Both the position numbers and the translations under genes were made by a program. Shown one piece after another: positions 1 to 12,098 of a stretch of DNA of 64,000 nucleotides. Numbering within the stretch: the stretch's first letter is position 1; every line of letters starts with the position of its first letter. Source of the stretch: Pythium myriotylum (Eukaryota > Oomycota > Peronosporomycetes > Pythiales > Pythiaceae); assembly GCA_023091665.1 (NCBI GenBank), contig JALJCQ010000003.1, positions 1,364,001 through 1,428,000 on the forward strand. Reading direction: 5' to 3'. The notes below the pieces were generated by a model. The model was not told the origin of the DNA. It made no database searches and saw only the letters and a program-made list of their open reading frames with translations.

Positions 1-2
1 CC

Positions 3-2327
3 AACTTCAAGGTGTTCGGCTGCCATGCGTACGTCCACGTGCCCAAGGAGAAGCGGTCGAAGTTCGACGCCCGAGCCATCTTGTGTCGGTTCCTCGGCTA
101 CTCGGACCACGAGAAGGCGTATCGGTTTGAAGAAATCGCAACCGGCCGGATCGTCATCAGTCGAGACGCGCAGTTCATGGAAGACACATTCGACGATGGC
201 AAGCGCGAAGAACCCTGGAGCAAGTCCGTCGAGTTCCGCGACGATGAAGATGATGAAGATCAAGATGAAGCAACCGACAACCAAGATGATGAAGACATGG
301 GTGGGCAGCCAGCCTCACCAGCACCAAGTCAGCGCAGCTACGAGCGACCGGAGTGGCAACAGGGCCAGCGGTCGCAGCGTCCAGCAGCACCAGCATCGGC
401 CCAGCAGCCGAATGTCGACTACGCACCAGGGTCCAAGCGCCACTCTCGCACGCACTCGCTCGAGAACCTGGCTGAACCGCCAGTTGAGAAGCGCTACGGA
501 CGGGTTGGTCGCACAAGTGGTGCGACTCCACCACCCACGCAAGGTCCAAGGACATCGCTCGAAGATCTGTCTGCACTGCTCACGTCGATCGAAGAGGAAG
601 GCGTAGAAGATGAAGACGAAGAAGGCGAAGACGTGCAAGAACAAGGGGGAGAAGACCAAGATTACGAAGAGTTTGCTCTCGTCGTGAATTCAGGGGGAGA
701 GTTGCCGACATCGTTCAAGTCGGCGATGGAATCCGACGACGCCAGCAACTGGAAGGAAGCCTGCGACTCCGAGCTTGAGTCGCTCAAGAAGAACGAGACA
801 TGGGACCTAGTCCCTTTGCCAGCCGGACGCAAGGCCATCACCAGCAAGTGGGTGTTCAAGGTCAAGGAAACCGCCGAAGGACTCGTCGAACGGTACAAGG
901 CTCGACTCGTTGCCAAGGGGTTCCTGCAGAAGTACGGCATCGACTTCGAAGAGACGTTCGCACCCGTCGCCAAGTTCACGTCGATCCGCACCATCCTCAG
1001 CATCGCCGCTCGACACAAGCTCATGATCCATCAGATGGATGTCAAGACGGCGTTCCTGAACGGCAACCTCGACGAAGAAATCTACATGAAGCAGCCCGAA
1101 GGCTTCGTCGACCAGCGCCACCCCGACTACGTGTGCAAGCTCAAGCGCTCGCTCTACGGTCTCAAGCAGTCGCCCCGCATGTGGAACCAGACCATCGACG
1201 CCTTCATGCGCAAGGTCGGCTTCACCAAGTGCGAGATGGACCACTGCGTGTACGTCAAGCGGAGCGGCTCAGCGATGATCTTCGTGGTGATCTACGTCGA
1301 CGACCTCATCCTCGCCTGCAACAGCCTCGAGTTGCTCACGGCGACCAAGCGTGCACTCAGCGAACGCTTCGAGATGTCCGACCTCGGCGAACTCAAGTAC
1401 TGCCTCGGCATGGAAGTTGACCAAGACCCAAAGTCCGGCGACGTGACCATGCGGCAGACCAAGTTCTTGCAGTCGATCCTGACCAAGTTCGGCATGCAAG
1501 ACTGCAAACCAGTGAGGACCCCTCAAGACCCCGGACTGAAGCTGACCAAGGCCATGTGCGAAGGTGGTTGCAAGCACGAAGACACCATGAAGAACGTGCC
1601 GTACCGAAGTGCAGTCGGCGCACTGATGTACCTCATGGTCGGCACTCGACCAGACCTCGCAGCGGCAGTCGGCACACTCAGCCAGTTCGCCGCGGACCCG
1701 TGTCCAACACATTGGCAAGCTCTCAAGCGTGTGCTCCGGTATCTGCAAGCGACTCAGACGTACGGCCTGCAGTTCTCGGCATCGAACGACGGAAGACTGG
1801 TCGGCTACTCCGACGCCGACTGGGCTGGCGACATCGAGTCACGTCGAAGCACCAGCGGCTACGTTTTCATGCTCAACGGCGGATGCATCAGCTGGCGCAG
1901 CAAGAAGCAGCGAACTGTCGCCCTCTCCTCGACCGAAGCAGAGTACATGGCTCTATCGGAAGCGATCCAAGAAGCCGTGTGGCTCAAGGCGTTCCTGTGC
2001 GAACTCGGCGAAGTTGCAAGTGACCAAGCGCTCACGGTGTACGAAGACAACCAAGGTGCGATCGCGTTGGCCAAGAACCCCGAGTTCCACAAGCGCACCA
2101 AGCACATCGACATTCGCTACCACTTCGTTCGTGAGAAGGTCGAGGACGGTCAAGTGTGTCTGCAGTATTGCCCGACCCAAGACATGCTTGCCGACATCAT
2201 GACCAAGCCGATCCCCGCGGTTCAGTTCGACGTGCTCCGCACCAAGCTTGGTGTTCAAGACGCAGTCGAGTCGAGGGGGGGTGTTGAAGATGATGCGCCT
2301 CGAACCCAGCGTCATCATTCCAGTTGA
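3..2327 (+). CDS. Copia gag-pol polyprotein, C-terminal part (partial)
   Basis: The frame is open from the window edge, so the true start is off-window. Visible parts in order are the integrase C-terminal segment ([13 protein letters not shown]), an acidic low-complexity linker, reverse transcriptase with the catalytic YVDD near base 1298, and RNase H with the copia signatures [19 protein letters not shown] and EDNQGAIAL ending in KHIDIRYHF. The reading frame is uninterrupted. The stop lies 46 bases inside the 3' LTR, so the last residues are LTR-encoded, as in the other family-1 copies. The product would copy element RNA into DNA in virus-like particles. Confidence 0.9.
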   Translation, partial: NFKVFGCHAYVHVPKEKRSKFDARAILCRFLGYSDHEKAYRFEEIATGRIVISRDAQFMEDTFDDGKREEPWSKSVEFRDDEDDEDQDEATDNQDDEDMGGQPASPAPSQRSYERPEWQQGQRSQRPAAPASAQQPNVDYAPGSKRHSRTHSLENLAEPPVEKRYGRVGRTSGATPPPTQGPRTSLEDLSALLTSIEEEGVEDEDEEGEDVQEQGGEDQDYEEFALVVNSGGELPTSFKSAMESDDASNWKEACDSELESLKKNETWDLVPLPAGRKAITSKWVFKVKETAEGLVERYKARLVAKGFLQKYGIDFEETFAPVAKFTSIRTILSIAARHKLMIHQMDVKTAFLNGNLDEEIYMKQPEGFVDQRHPDYVCKLKRSLYGLKQSPRMWNQTIDAFMRKVGFTKCEMDHCVYVKRSGSAMIFVVIYVDDLILACNSLELLTATKRALSERFEMSDLGELKYCLGMEVDQDPKSGDVTMRQTKFLQSILTKFGMQDCKPVRTPQDPGLKLTKAMCEGGCKHEDTMKNVPYRSAVGALMYLMVGTRPDLAAAVGTLSQFAADPCPTHWQALKRVLRYLQATQTYGLQFSASNDGRLVGYSDADWAGDIESRRSTSGYVFMLNGGCISWRSKKQRTVALSSTEAEYMALSEAIQEAVWLKAFLCELGEVASDQALTVYEDNQGAIALAKNPEFHKRTKHIDIRYHFVREKVEDGQVCLQYCPTQDMLADIMTKPIPAVQFDVLRTKLGVQDAVESRGGVEDDAPRTQRHHSS

Positions 2328-2640
2328 AGCTCGGCAGTTGAAGCTCGGCTGTAGAAGATTCTCCTGCAGAAGATTCTCCGTGGAAGATTCGACATGTGAA
2401 AGATTCGACATGTGGAAGATTCTCCGTCTGGTTCTGGTTTGAATCCAGTGCCACCCATCGACTTCGTTGAAGTATCCACGAAGTCAGTTCATGTTTGCAT
2501 ATGTTTACGATAGGTAGGACATACATTTGATCATGGTAGCGTAGGACACACACAGACGGCTTAGAGGTAGCAGCAGCGAACTAAGTCCCGATCAATTCAC
2601 TTTGCATTTTGCATCCCACCAACCAAGCGACCTTCCAACA
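2282..2640 (+). repeat. Family-1 LTR (3' LTR of element A)
   Basis: Complete 359-bp LTR with TGTTG...CAACA ends. It contains a short array of a 16-bp unit (GACATGTGGAAGATTC), the conserved GGTAGGACAT / GGTAGCGTAGGACAC block and the initiator-like TTCACTTTGCATTTTGC near its 3' end. Confidence 0.9.
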
Positions 2641-5600
2641 GATTCGACATGTGGAAGATTCGACATGTGGAAGATTCTCCGTCTGGTTCTGGTTTGAATC
2701 CAGTGCCACCCATCGGCTTCGTTGAAGTATCCACGAAGTCAGTTTATGTTTGCATATGTTTACGATAGGTAGGACATACATTTGATCATGGTAGCGTAGG
2801 ACACACACAGACGGCTTAGAGGTAGCAGCAGCGAACTAAGTCCCGATCAATTCACTTTGCATTTTGCATCCCACCAACCAAGCGACCTTTCAACAAGGTG
2901 GCGACGGAGCCACGCTTGGCCAAGCGTTCATGACAAGTGACGCGAAGCCCAAGGGCCGTGCAGTCAAGAAGACTGGCACGTGCAACTACTGCGGCAAGAT
3001 CGGTCATTGGGCCGCGGAGTGCCACTCGCGTGTCAAGGACAACGGCAACGGCAACGGCAACTCCGGCGGCAACGGCAACGGCAACGGCAACCCTCGGCAA
3101 CGGTTCCAGCGAGCGAACCTTGCGCGAGATGAAGACCCCGGCGAGTACCTGTTCTCGGTCGGGAAGACCCAAGGCAAGTCGAGTCAATCCACGGCGTGGT
3201 TGGTCGACTCGGGTGCGACTCAGCACATGTCGCGAACCAAGCAGTTCATGATGAACTACAAGAAGATCGACCCAGTCGACGTGCATCTGGCCGACGATGG
3301 CACAGTCCAAGCGGTCGGCGTGGGAGACATTCTCATGTCGATGAAGACTCCAAGCGGTGTCAAGAAGGGTTTGCTCACCAACGTGTGGCATATCCCCAAG
3401 CTCAGCCGCAACCTGTTCTCGGTCGGAAGATTCACGGAGGACGTTGCTCCCGTGACGTTCGACAAGGACGGTTGCTTCGTCGTTCTCAAGGGCGCCAAGC
3501 GGACCATCGGCACTCGTATCGGCAAGGGTCTGTTCAAGCTCAACATGTCTCCCGTGTCGATTGAAGCAGCCCACGCCGCCAGTACAAGACGAGGTCGCGC
3601 CATGTCCAAGTCGTACCTGTGGCACCTCCGACTCGGTCACATCGGCTTCAGCGGACTCGAAGCCATCGTCAAGAAGGACCTCGCCGACGGACTCGATATC
3701 GGGTCTGTGCAGGAGTGGGAGGTCTGTGAAGGCTGTGCACTCGGCAAGCTGACTCGCGTCAAGTTCCAGTCAGGCACGACCAAGCGGTCTGCGAATCTGC
3801 TTGACGTCGTGTACAGCGATGTGGCCGGCCCCATGAAGACTCCGACTTTCGGCGGCATGAAGTACTTTGCCACCTTCACCGACGACAAGTCTCGACTGTG
3901 CAAGTTGTACCTGATGCGGTCCAAGGACGAAGTCTACGACAAGTTCGTCGAGTTCGTCAACTGGGCCGAGAACCAAACCGGTCGTCGAGTCAAGGTGCTT
4001 CGAACCGACGGCGGCGGCGAGTACCAGTCGGCCAAACTTGCCAAGTTCTGTCGCAAGCGTGGCATCGAGCACGACGTCACGCCGCCATACACGCCTCAGT
4101 CGAACGGTGTGGCGGAGCGCATGAACCGAACCATCGGTGAGTGTGGTCGTTGCAAGCTCCACCATGCCAACTTGTCCGACGAGTACTGGGGCGAAGCCGT
4201 CATGACTGCAGTCGAAGTTCGCAACCGACTTCCGACCCGCGCTCAAGACTTGTACAAGTCGCCGTACGAAGAATGGTACGGGAAGAAGCCCTTGCTCGCC
4301 AACTTCAAGGTGTTCGGCTGCCATGCGTACGTCCACGTGCCCAAGGAGAAGCGGTCGAAGTTCGACGCCCGAGCCATCTTGTGTCGGTTCCTCGGCTACT
4401 CGGACCACGAGAAGGCGTATCGGTTTGAAGAAATCGCAACCGGCCGGATCGTCATCAGTCGAGACGCGCAGTTCATGGAAGACACATTCGACGATGGCAA
4501 GCGCGAAGAACCCTGGAGCAAGTCCGTCGAGCTCCGCGACGATGAAGATGATGAAGATGAAGCAACCGACAACCAAGATGATGAAGACATGGGTGAGCAG
4601 CCAGCCTCACCAGCACCAAGTCAGCGCAGCTACGAGCGACCGGAGTGGCAACAGGGCCAGCGGTCGCAGCGTCCAGCAGCACCAGCATCGGCCCAGCAGC
4701 CGAATGTCGACTACGCACCAGGGTCCAAGCGCCACTCTCGCACGCACTCGCTCGAGAACCTGGCTGAACCGCCAGTTGAGAAGCGCTACGGACGGGTTGG
4801 TCGCACAAGTGGTGCGACTCCACCACCCACGCAAGGTCCAAGGACATCGCTCGAAGATCTGTCTGCACTGCTCACGTCGATCGAAGAGGAAGGCGTAGAA
4901 GATGAAGACGAAGAAGGCGAAGACGTGCAAGAACAAGGGGGAGAAGACCAAGATTACGAAGAGTTTGCTCTCGTCGTGAATTCAGGGGGAGAGTTGCCGA
5001 CATCGTTCAAGTCGGCGATGGAATCCGACGACGCCAGCAACTGGAAGGAAGCCTGCGACTCCGAGCTTGAGTCGCTCAAGAAGAACGAGACATGGGACCT
5101 AGTCCCTTTGCCAGCCGGACGCAAGGCCATCACCAGCAAGTGGGTGTTCAAGGTCAAGGAAACCGCCGAAGGACTCGTCGAGCGGTACAAGGCTCGACTC
5201 GTTGCCAAGGGGTTCCTGCAGAAGTACGGTATCGACTTCGAAGAGACATTCGCACCCGTCGCCAAGTTCACGTCGATCCGCACCATCCTCAGCATCGCCG
5301 CTCGACACAAGCTCATGATCCATCAGATGGATGTCAAGACGGCGTTCCTGAACGGCAACCTCGACGAAGAAATCTACATGAAGCAGCCCGAAGGCTTCGT
5401 CGACCAGCGCCACCCCGACTACGTGTGCAAGCTCAAGCGCTCGCTCTACGGTCTCAAGCAGTCGCCCCGCATGTGGAACCAGACCATCGACGCCTTCATG
5501 CGCAAGGTCGGCTTCACCAAGTGCGAGATGGACCACTGCGTGTACGTCAAGCGGAGCGGCTCAGCGATGATCTTCGTGGTGATCTACGTCGACGACCTCA

Positions 5601-6950
5601 TCCTCGCCTGCAACAGCCTCGAGTTGCTCACGGCGACCAAGCGTGCACTCAGCGAACGCTTCGAGATGTCCGACCTCGGCGAACTCAAGTACTGCCTCGG
5701 CATGGAAGTTGATCAAGACCCCAAGTCCGGCGACGTGACCATGCGGCAGACCAAGTTCCTGCAGTCGATCCTGACCAAGTTCGGCATGCAAGACTGCAAA
5801 CCAGTGAGGACCCCTCAAGACCCCGGACTCAAGCTGACCAAGGCCATGTGCGAAGGTGGTTGCAAGCACGAAGACACCATGAAGAACGTGCCGTACCGAA
5901 GTGCAGTCGGCGCACTGATGTACCTCATGGTCGGCACTCGACCAGACCTCGCAGCGGCAGTCGGCACACTCAGCCAGTTCGCCGCGGACCCGTGTCCAAC
6001 ACACTGGCAAGCTCTCAAGCGTGTGCTCCGGTATCTGCAAGCGACTCCGACCTACGGCCTGCAGTTCTCGGCATCGAACGACGGAAGACTAGTCGGCTAC
6101 TCCGACGCCGACTGGGCTGGCGACATCGAGTCACGTCGAAGCACCAGCGGCTACGTGTTCATGCTCAACGGCGGATGCATCAGCTGGCGCAGCAAGAAGC
6201 AGCGAACTGTCGCCCTCTCCTCGACCGAAGCAGAGTACATGGCTCTATCGGAAGCGATCCAAGAAGCCGTGTGGCTCAAGGCGTTCCTGTGCGAACTCGG
6301 CGAAGTTGCAAGTGACCAAGCGCTCACGGTGTACGAAGACAACCAAGGTGCGATCGCGTTGGCCAAGAACCCCGAGTTCCACAAGCGCACCAAGCACATC
6401 GACATTCGCTACCACTTCGTTCGTGAGAAGGTCGAGGACGGTCAAGTGTGTCTGCAGTATTGCCCGACCCAAGACATGCTTGCCGACATCATGACCAAGC
6501 CGATCCCCACTGTCCAGTTCGACGTGCTCCGCACCAAGCTCGGTGTCCAAGACGCAGTCGAGTCGAGGGGGAGTGTTGAAGATGATGCGCCTCGAACCCA
6601 GCGTCATCATTCCAGTTGAAGCTCGGCAGTTGAAGCTCGGCTGTAGAAGATTCTCCTGCAGAAGATTCGACATGTGGAAGATTCGACATGTGGAAGATTC
6701 GACATGTGGAAGATTCGACATGTGGAAGATTCTCCGTCTGGTTCTGGTTTGAATCCAGTGCCACCCATCGGCTTCGTTGAAGTATCCACGAAGTCAGTTT
6801 ATGTTTGCATATGTTTACGATAGGTAGGACATACATTTGATCATGGTAGCGTAGGACACACACAGACGGCTTAGAGGTAGCAGTAGCGAACTAAGTCCCG
6901 ATCAATTCACTTTGCATTTTGCATCCCACCAACCAAGCGACCTTTCAACA
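2641..6950 (+). mobile_element. Family-1 copia element B, lacking gag and primer binding site
   Basis: Element B has a 5'-truncated 5' LTR (2641-2895, 255 bp), an internal region (2896-6573) and a complete 377-bp 3' LTR (6574-6950). The 5' LTR ends in CTTTCAACA, a variant of the usual CTTCCAACA. It is followed directly by sequence equal to about codon 230 of the intact gag-pol, so the primer binding site and the gag N-terminal domain are missing. It should not be able to replicate alone. The same LTR-to-gag junction occurs at 6950/6951 and 26150/26151, so it is an inherited structure. Confidence 0.88.
2930..6619 (+). CDS. Copia pol-like polyprotein, gag N terminus missing
   Basis: Open frame with zinc knuckle [14 protein letters not shown], an Asn/Gly repeat, aspartic protease ([11 protein letters not shown]), GAG-pre-integrase HHCC region, integrase core (D in YSDVAGPM, D in [10 protein letters not shown] in [11 protein letters not shown]), reverse transcriptase with YVDD, and RNase H. 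I give the first in-frame ATG (2930). The frame is open from 2864 through the LTR boundary, but the only earlier start-like codon there is TTG. The UBN2-type gag domain of element C is absent. The stop is inside the 3' LTR. Relative to C it differs by scattered substitutions only, for example PQSNG for PQLNG in the integrase. Confidence 0.85.
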   Translation: MTSDAKPKGRAVKKTGTCNYCGKIGHWAAECHSRVKDNGNGNGNSGGNGNGNGNPRQRFQRANLARDEDPGEYLFSVGKTQGKSSQSTAWLVDSGATQHMSRTKQFMMNYKKIDPVDVHLADDGTVQAVGVGDILMSMKTPSGVKKGLLTNVWHIPKLSRNLFSVGRFTEDVAPVTFDKDGCFVVLKGAKRTIGTRIGKGLFKLNMSPVSIEAAHAASTRRGRAMSKSYLWHLRLGHIGFSGLEAIVKKDLADGLDIGSVQEWEVCEGCALGKLTRVKFQSGTTKRSANLLDVVYSDVAGPMKTPTFGGMKYFATFTDDKSRLCKLYLMRSKDEVYDKFVEFVNWAENQTGRRVKVLRTDGGGEYQSAKLAKFCRKRGIEHDVTPPYTPQSNGVAERMNRTIGECGRCKLHHANLSDEYWGEAVMTAVEVRNRLPTRAQDLYKSPYEEWYGKKPLLANFKVFGCHAYVHVPKEKRSKFDARAILCRFLGYSDHEKAYRFEEIATGRIVISRDAQFMEDTFDDGKREEPWSKSVELRDDEDDEDEATDNQDDEDMGEQPASPAPSQRSYERPEWQQGQRSQRPAAPASAQQPNVDYAPGSKRHSRTHSLENLAEPPVEKRYGRVGRTSGATPPPTQGPRTSLEDLSALLTSIEEEGVEDEDEEGEDVQEQGGEDQDYEEFALVVNSGGELPTSFKSAMESDDASNWKEACDSELESLKKNETWDLVPLPAGRKAITSKWVFKVKETAEGLVERYKARLVAKGFLQKYGIDFEETFAPVAKFTSIRTILSIAARHKLMIHQMDVKTAFLNGNLDEEIYMKQPEGFVDQRHPDYVCKLKRSLYGLKQSPRMWNQTIDAFMRKVGFTKCEMDHCVYVKRSGSAMIFVVIYVDDLILACNSLELLTATKRALSERFEMSDLGELKYCLGMEVDQDPKSGDVTMRQTKFLQSILTKFGMQDCKPVRTPQDPGLKLTKAMCEGGCKHEDTMKNVPYRSAVGALMYLMVGTRPDLAAAVGTLSQFAADPCPTHWQALKRVLRYLQATPTYGLQFSASNDGRLVGYSDADWAGDIESRRSTSGYVFMLNGGCISWRSKKQRTVALSSTEAEYMALSEAIQEAVWLKAFLCELGEVASDQALTVYEDNQGAIALAKNPEFHKRTKHIDIRYHFVREKVEDGQVCLQYCPTQDMLADIMTKPIPTVQFDVLRTKLGVQDAVESRGSVEDDAPRTQRHHSS

Positions 6951-7379
6951 AGGTGGCGACGGAGCCACGCTTGGCCAAGCGTTCATGACAAGTGACGCGA
7001 AGCCCAAGGGCCGTGCAGTCAAGAAGACTGGCACGTGCAAAATGCAAAGTGAATTGATCGGGACTTAGTTCGCTACTGCTACCTCTAAGCCGTCTGTGTG
7101 TGTCCTACGCTACCATAATCAAATGTATGTCCTACCTATCGTAAACATATGCAAACATAAACTGACTTCGTGGATACTTCAACGAAGCCGATGGGTGGCA
7201 CTGGATTCAAACCAGAACCAGACGGAGAATCTTCCACATGTCGAATCTTCCACATGTCGAATCTTCCACATGTCGAATCTTCCACATGTCGAATCTTCTG
7301 CAGGAGAATCTTCTACAGCCGAGCTTCAACTGCCGAGCTTCAATGATGACGCTGGGTTCGAGGCGCATCATCTTCAACA
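6574..7379. repeat. Inverted LTR pair: centre of a large family-1 inverted repeat
   Basis: A + strand LTR (6574-6950) is followed by 90 bases of gag zinc-knuckle sequence on the + strand (6951-7040), then a - strand LTR (7036-7379). The - strand LTR lacks its last about 22 bases and is joined at a shared TGCAA. Both LTRs carry four copies of the 16-bp GACATGTGGAAGATTC unit. Elements B (+) and C (-) continue outwards, so arms of roughly 4 kb face each other around about base 6,995. Confidence 0.85.
7036..7379 (-). repeat. Family-1 LTR, clipped (3' LTR of C)
   Basis: Lacks the terminal TGTTGGAAGGTCGCTTGG end. It is joined at a TGCAA microhomology to gag sequence of opposite orientation. It also lacks a few bases next to the CATTCCAG segment, which shortens the tail of the polyprotein frame by two residues. 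Confidence 0.85.
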
Positions 7380-10300
7380 CTCCCCCTCGACTCGACTGCG
7401 TCTTGGACACCGAGCTTGGTGCGGAGCACGTCGAACTGGACAGTGGGGATCGGCTTGGTCATGATGTCGGCAAGCATGTCTTGGGTCGGGCAATACTGCA
7501 GACACACTTGACCGTCCTCGACCTTCTCACGAACGAAGTGGTAGCGAATGTCGATGTGCTTGGTGCGCTTGTGGAACTCGGGGTTCTTGGCCAACGCGAT
7601 CGCACCTTGGTTGTCTTCGTACACCGTGAGCGCTTGGTCACTTGCAACTTCGCCGAGTTCGCACAGGAACGCCTTGAGCCACACGGCTTCTTGGATCGCT
7701 TCCGATAGAGCCATGTACTCTGCTTCGGTCGAGGAGAGGGCGACAGTTCGCTGCTTCTTGCTGCGCCAGCTGATGCATCCGCCGTTGAGCATGAACACGT
7801 AGCCGCTGGTGCTTCGACGTGACTCGATGTCGCCAGCCCAGTCGGCGTCGGAGTAGCCGACTAGTCTTCCGTCGTTCGATGCCGAGAACTGCAGGCCGTA
7901 GGTCGGAGTCGCTTGCAGATACCGGAGCACACGCTTGAGAGCTTGCCAGTGTGTTGGACACGGGTCCGCGGCGAACTGGCTGAGTGTGCCGACTGCCGCT
8001 GCGAGGTCTGGTCGAGTGCCGACCATGAGGTACATCAGTGCGCCGACTGCACTTCGGTACGGCACGTTCTTCATGGTGTCTTCGTGCTTGCAACCACCTT
8101 CGCACATGGCCTTGGTCAGCTTGAGTCCGGGGTCTTGAGGGGTCCTCACTGGTTTGCAGTCTTGCATGCCGAACTTGGTCAGGATCGACTGCAGGAACTT
8201 GGTCTGCCGCATGGTCACGTCGCCGGACTTGGGGTCTTGATCAACTTCCATGCCGAGGCAGTACTTGAGTTCGCCGAGGTCGGACATCTCGAAGCGTTCG
8301 CTGAGTGCACGCTTGGTCGCCGTGAGCAACTCGAGGCTGTTGCAGGCGAGGATGAGGTCGTCGACGTAGATCACCACGAAGATCATCGCTGAGCCGCTCC
8401 GCTTGACGTACACGCAGTGGTCCATCTCGCACTTGGTGAAGCCGACCTTGCGCATGAAGGCGTCGATGGTCTGGTTCCACATGCGTGGCGACTGCTTGAG
8501 ACCGTAGAGCGAGCGCTTGAGCTTGCACACGTAGTCGGGGTGGCGCTGGTCGACGAAGCCTTCGGGCTGCTTCATATAGATTTCTTCGTCGAGGTTGCCG
8601 TTCAGGAACGCCGTCTTGACATCCATCTGATGGATCATGAGCTTGTGTCGAGCGGCGATGCTGAGGATGGTGCGGATCGACGTGAACTTGGCGACGGGTG
8701 CGAACGTCTCTTCGAAGTCGATGCCGTACTTCTGCAGGAACCCCTTGGCAACGAGTCGAGCCTTGTACCGTTCGACGAGTCCTTCGGCGGTTTCCTTGAC
8801 CTTGAACACCCACTTGCTGGTGATGGCCTTGCGTCCGGCTGGCAAAGGGACTAGGTCCCAGGTCTCGTTCTTCTTGAGCGACTCAAGCTCGGAGTCGCAG
8901 GCTTCCTTCCAGTTGCTGGCGTCGTCGGATTCCATCGCCGACTTGAACGATGTCGGCAACTCTCCCCCTGAATTCACGACGAGAGCAAACTCTTCGTAAT
9001 CTTGGTCTTCTCCCCCTTGTTCTTGCACGTCTTCGCCTTCTTCGTCTTCATCTTCTACGCCTTCCTCTTCGATCGACGTGAGCAGTGCAGACAGATCTTC
9101 GAGCGATGTCCTTGGACCTTGCGTGGGTGGTGGAGTCGCACCACTTGTGCGACCAACCCGTCCGTAGCGCTTCTCAACTGGCGGTTCAGCCAGGTTCTCG
9201 AGCGAATGCGTGCGAGAGTGGCGCTTGGACCCTGGTGCGTAGTCGACATTCGGCTGCTGGGCCGATGCTGGTGCTGCTGGACGCTGCGACCGCTGGCCCT
9301 GTTGCCACTCCGGTCGCTCGTAGCTGCGCTGACTTGGTGCTGGTGAGGCTGGCTGCTCACCCATGTCTTCATCATCTTGGTTGTCGGTTGCTTCATCTTC
9401 ATCATCTTCATCGTCGCGGAACTCGACGGACTTGCTCCAGGGTTCTTCGCGCTTGCCATCGTCGAATGTGTCTTCCATGAACTGCGCGTCTCGACTGATG
9501 ACGATCCGGCCGGCTGCGATTTCTTCAAACCGATACGCCTTCTCGTGGTCCGAGTAGCCGAGGAACCGACACAAGATGGCTCGGGCGTCGAACTTCGACC
9601 GCTTCTCCTTGGGCACGTGGACGTACGCATGGCAGCCGAACACCTTGAAGTTGGCGAGCAAGGGCTTCTTCCCGTACCATTCTTCGTACGGCGACTTGTA
9701 CAAGTCTTGAGCGCGGGTCGGAAGTCGGTTGCGAACTTCGACTGCAGTCATGACGGCTTCGCCCCAGTACTCGTCGGACAAGTTGGCATGGTGGAGCTTG
9801 CAACGACCACACTCACCGATGGTTCGGTTCATGCGCTCCGCCACACCGTTCAACTGAGGCGTGTATGGCGGCGTGACATCGTGCTCGATGCCACGCTTGC
9901 GGCAGAACTTGGCAAGTTTGGCCGACTGGTACTCGCCGCCGCCGTCGGTTCGAAGCACCTTGACTCGACGACCGGTTTGGTTCTCGGCCCAGTTGACGAA
10001 CTCGACGAACTTGTCGTAGACTTCGTCCTTGGACCGCATCAGGTACAACTTGCACAGTCGAGACTTGTCGTCGGCGAACGTGGCGAAGTACTTCATGCCG
10101 CCGAAAGTCGGAGTCTTCATGGGGCCGGCCACATCGCTGTACACGACGTCAAGCAGATTCGCAGACCGCTTGGTCGTGCCCGACTGGAACTTGACGCGAG
10201 TCAGCTTGCCGAGTGCACAGCCTTCACAGACCTCCCACTCCTGCACAGACCCGATATCGAGTCCGTCGGCGAGGTCCTTCTTGACGATGGCTTCGAGTCC

Positions 10301-11689
10301 GCTGAAGCCGATGTGACCGAGTCGGAGGTGCCACAGGTACGACTTGGACATGGCGCGACCTCGTCTTGTACTGGCGGCGTGGGCTGCTTCAGTCGACACT
10401 GGAGACATGTTGAGCTTGAACAGACCCTTGCCGATACGAGTGCCGATGGTCCGCTTGGCGCCCTTGAGAACGACGAAGCAACCGTCCTTGTCGAACGTCA
10501 CGGGAGCAACGTCCTCCGTGAATCTTCCGACCGAGAACAGGTTGCGGCTGAGCTTGGGGATATGCCACACGTTGGTGAGCAAACCCTTCTTGACACCGCT
10601 TGGAGTCTTCATCGACATGAGAATGTCTCCCACGCCAACCGCTTGGACCGTGCCATCATCGGCCAGATGCACGTCGACTGGGTCAATCTTCTTGTAGTTC
10701 ATCATGAACTGCTTGGTTCGCGACATGTGCTGAGTCGCACCCGAGTCGACCAACCACGCCGTGGATTGACTCGACTTGCCTTGGGTCTTCCCGACCGAGA
10801 ACAGGTACTCGCCGGGGTCTTCATCTCGCGCAAGGTTCGCTCGCTGGAACCGTTGCCGAGGGTTGCCGTTTCCGTTTCCGTTGCCGCCGGAGTTGCCGTT
10901 GCCGTTGCCGTTGTCCTTGACACGCGAGTGGCACTCCGCGGCCCAATGACCGATCTTGCCGCAGTAGTTGCACGTGCCAGTCTTCTTGACTGCACGGCCC
11001 TTGGGCTTCGCGTCACTTGTCATGAACGCTTGGCCAAGCGTGGCTCCGTCGCCACCTTGCTCCTTGCGCTTCATGTCTTCACGGAGCAGCCGAGACGTCA
11101 CGAGTTCCCACGTGAGCGCGTCGACACGCGACTCCAACGCCGTGATGAGGAACTGGTACGACTCGCTGAGACTGCCGAGAAGCGTGATCACCAAGTCGTC
11201 TTCGCTGACCGGAGCGCCGACTGCGTCGAGTTGCTCCGCCAGGGTCTTGAGCTTGTTGATGTGCGTGAGCACATCGTCACCTTCTTCCATCATGGTCGTG
11301 AAGAAACGACGACGAAGAAAGAGCTTGTTGGCAAGGCTCTTCTTCTCGAAGTGTTCTTCCAGTCTTGACCATGCATCTTGCGCACCACTCGCCGACCGAA
11401 CCAGCGGGAGCTGCGAGTCTTCCATCGCGAGACAGATCATCGCGAGCGCCTTGCGAGACTTCTTCTTGAAGAGGGCTCGGTCCGCGTCGGTCTGGCACTG
11501 CTCGAGTTTGACCTCTCCACAGACAACTTCCCAGACGTCGCGTTCTTCGAGCACCATCTGCATCTTGAACTTCCATGTGTGGAAGTTGGTTCCGTCGAAC
11601 TTGTTGATGCGGGCTGGGGTGGTCGAATCCATGGCGAAGGCTGGGGAGGCGAAGTCGGTGGAGGCAGAGTCGGCTGGGCTTGGGCTCAT
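7340..11689 (-). CDS. Copia gag-pol polyprotein, complete (1,449 aa)
   Basis: Starts at ATG 11689, four bases after the LTR end and inside the primer binding site. Order: UBN2-type gag domain (about residues 30-220), CCHC zinc knuckle [14 protein letters not shown], Asn/Gly repeat, protease DSGATQH, HHCC integrase zinc domain (HLRLGH...CEGC), DDE integrase core ([27 protein letters not shown]), an Asp/Glu-rich and Ser/Pro/Gln-rich linker, reverse transcriptase with YVDD, and copia RNase H ([24 protein letters not shown]). The frame is uninterrupted. The stop falls in the 3' LTR. This is the reference copy used here for family 1. Confidence 0.93.
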   Translation of the reverse strand: MSPSPADSASTDFASPAFAMDSTTPARINKFDGTNFHTWKFKMQMVLEERDVWEVVCGEVKLEQCQTDADRALFKKKSRKALAMICLAMEDSQLPLVRSASGAQDAWSRLEEHFEKKSLANKLFLRRRFFTTMMEEGDDVLTHINKLKTLAEQLDAVGAPVSEDDLVITLLGSLSESYQFLITALESRVDALTWELVTSRLLREDMKRKEQGGDGATLGQAFMTSDAKPKGRAVKKTGTCNYCGKIGHWAAECHSRVKDNGNGNGNSGGNGNGNGNPRQRFQRANLARDEDPGEYLFSVGKTQGKSSQSTAWLVDSGATQHMSRTKQFMMNYKKIDPVDVHLADDGTVQAVGVGDILMSMKTPSGVKKGLLTNVWHIPKLSRNLFSVGRFTEDVAPVTFDKDGCFVVLKGAKRTIGTRIGKGLFKLNMSPVSTEAAHAASTRRGRAMSKSYLWHLRLGHIGFSGLEAIVKKDLADGLDIGSVQEWEVCEGCALGKLTRVKFQSGTTKRSANLLDVVYSDVAGPMKTPTFGGMKYFATFADDKSRLCKLYLMRSKDEVYDKFVEFVNWAENQTGRRVKVLRTDGGGEYQSAKLAKFCRKRGIEHDVTPPYTPQLNGVAERMNRTIGECGRCKLHHANLSDEYWGEAVMTAVEVRNRLPTRAQDLYKSPYEEWYGKKPLLANFKVFGCHAYVHVPKEKRSKFDARAILCRFLGYSDHEKAYRFEEIAAGRIVISRDAQFMEDTFDDGKREEPWSKSVEFRDDEDDEDEATDNQDDEDMGEQPASPAPSQRSYERPEWQQGQRSQRPAAPASAQQPNVDYAPGSKRHSRTHSLENLAEPPVEKRYGRVGRTSGATPPPTQGPRTSLEDLSALLTSIEEEGVEDEDEEGEDVQEQGGEDQDYEEFALVVNSGGELPTSFKSAMESDDASNWKEACDSELESLKKNETWDLVPLPAGRKAITSKWVFKVKETAEGLVERYKARLVAKGFLQKYGIDFEETFAPVAKFTSIRTILSIAARHKLMIHQMDVKTAFLNGNLDEEIYMKQPEGFVDQRHPDYVCKLKRSLYGLKQSPRMWNQTIDAFMRKVGFTKCEMDHCVYVKRSGSAMIFVVIYVDDLILACNSLELLTATKRALSERFEMSDLGELKYCLGMEVDQDPKSGDVTMRQTKFLQSILTKFGMQDCKPVRTPQDPGLKLTKAMCEGGCKHEDTMKNVPYRSAVGALMYLMVGTRPDLAAAVGTLSQFAADPCPTHWQALKRVLRYLQATPTYGLQFSASNDGRLVGYSDADWAGDIESRRSTSGYVFMLNGGCISWRSKKQRTVALSSTEAEYMALSEAIQEAVWLKAFLCELGEVASDQALTVYEDNQGAIALAKNPEFHKRTKHIDIRYHFVREKVEDGQVCLQYCPTQDMLADIMTKPIPTVQFDVLRTKLGVQDAVESRGSVEDDAPRTQRHH

Positions 11690-11693
11690 AACC

Positions 11694-12098
11694 TGTTGGA
11701 AGGTCGCTTGGTTGGTGGGATGCAAAATGCAAAGTGAATTGATCGGGACTTAGTTCGCTGCTGCTACCTCTAAGCCGTCTGTGTGTCCTACGCTACCATA
11801 ATCAAATGTATGTCCTACCTATCGTAAACATATGCAAACATAAACTGACTTCGTGGATACTTCAACGAAGTCGATGGGTGGCACTGGATTCAAACCAGAA
11901 CCAGACGGAGAATCTTCCACATGTCGAATCTTCCACATGTCGAATCTTCCACATGTCGAATCTTCCACATGTCGAATCTTCCACATGTCGAATCTTCCGC
12001 GGAGAATCTTCTGCAGGAGAATCTTCTACAGCCGAGCTTCAACTGCCGAGCTTCAACTGGAATGATGACGCTGGGTTCGAGGCGCATCATCTTCAACA
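11694..12098 (-). repeat. Family-1 LTR shared by elements C and D
   Basis: 405-bp LTR with both TGTTG/CAACA ends and five copies of the 16-bp GACATGTGGAAGATTC unit. It serves as 5' LTR for C (to its left) and 3' LTR for D (to its right). The - strand initiator-like motif lies at about 11721-11740. Confidence 0.88.

Larger units (their letters stand above)
1..2640 (+). mobile_element. Family-1 Ty1/copia element A, 3' part with 3' LTR
   Basis: This is the right-hand part of a copia-type LTR retrotransposon that begins before the window. It holds the integrase C-terminal end, reverse transcriptase, RNase H, a purine tract (GAGGGGGG) and a complete 359-bp LTR at 2282-2640. The LTR starts TGTTG and ends CAACA. 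The base after the LTR is already inside another family-1 LTR, so A appears to have inserted into the 5' LTR of element B. The matching left junction lies outside the window. Confidence 0.9.
7036..12098 (-). mobile_element. Family-1 copia element C, full coding capacity
   Basis: C lies on the - strand: 5' LTR at 11694-12098 (405 bp), primer binding site GGTTATGAGCCC immediately after it, one long gag-pol frame, and 3' LTR at 7036-7379 (344 bp). The 3' LTR is clipped at its outer end and has a small internal deletion. The 5' LTR also serves as the 3' LTR of element D, giving LTR-internal-LTR-internal-LTR, as expected after recombination between LTRs. Because the LTRs differ in length and repeat count, C as it stands is probably a recombinant, although its protein frame is intact. 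Confidence 0.88.

Noticed and set aside
2864..2929. Extension of the copia frame into the 5' LTR ([10 protein letters not shown] leader), also at 7340-11725 and 27035
   Set aside because: The first codon is TTG, not ATG, and it lies close to the predicted RNA start. The ATG in the primer binding site is the better start in intact copies.
6660..6735. Short regularly repeated units resembling a CRISPR array
   Set aside because: The 16-bp units are direct tandem repeats within an LTR with no unique spacers, in a eukaryotic retrotransposon.
9377..11368. Long antisense open frame (663 codons) opposite gag-pol, repeated at 27392-29353 and 32115-34112
   Set aside because: It mirrors the codon bias of the copia frame, has no recognisable domain, and appears wherever the sense frame does.
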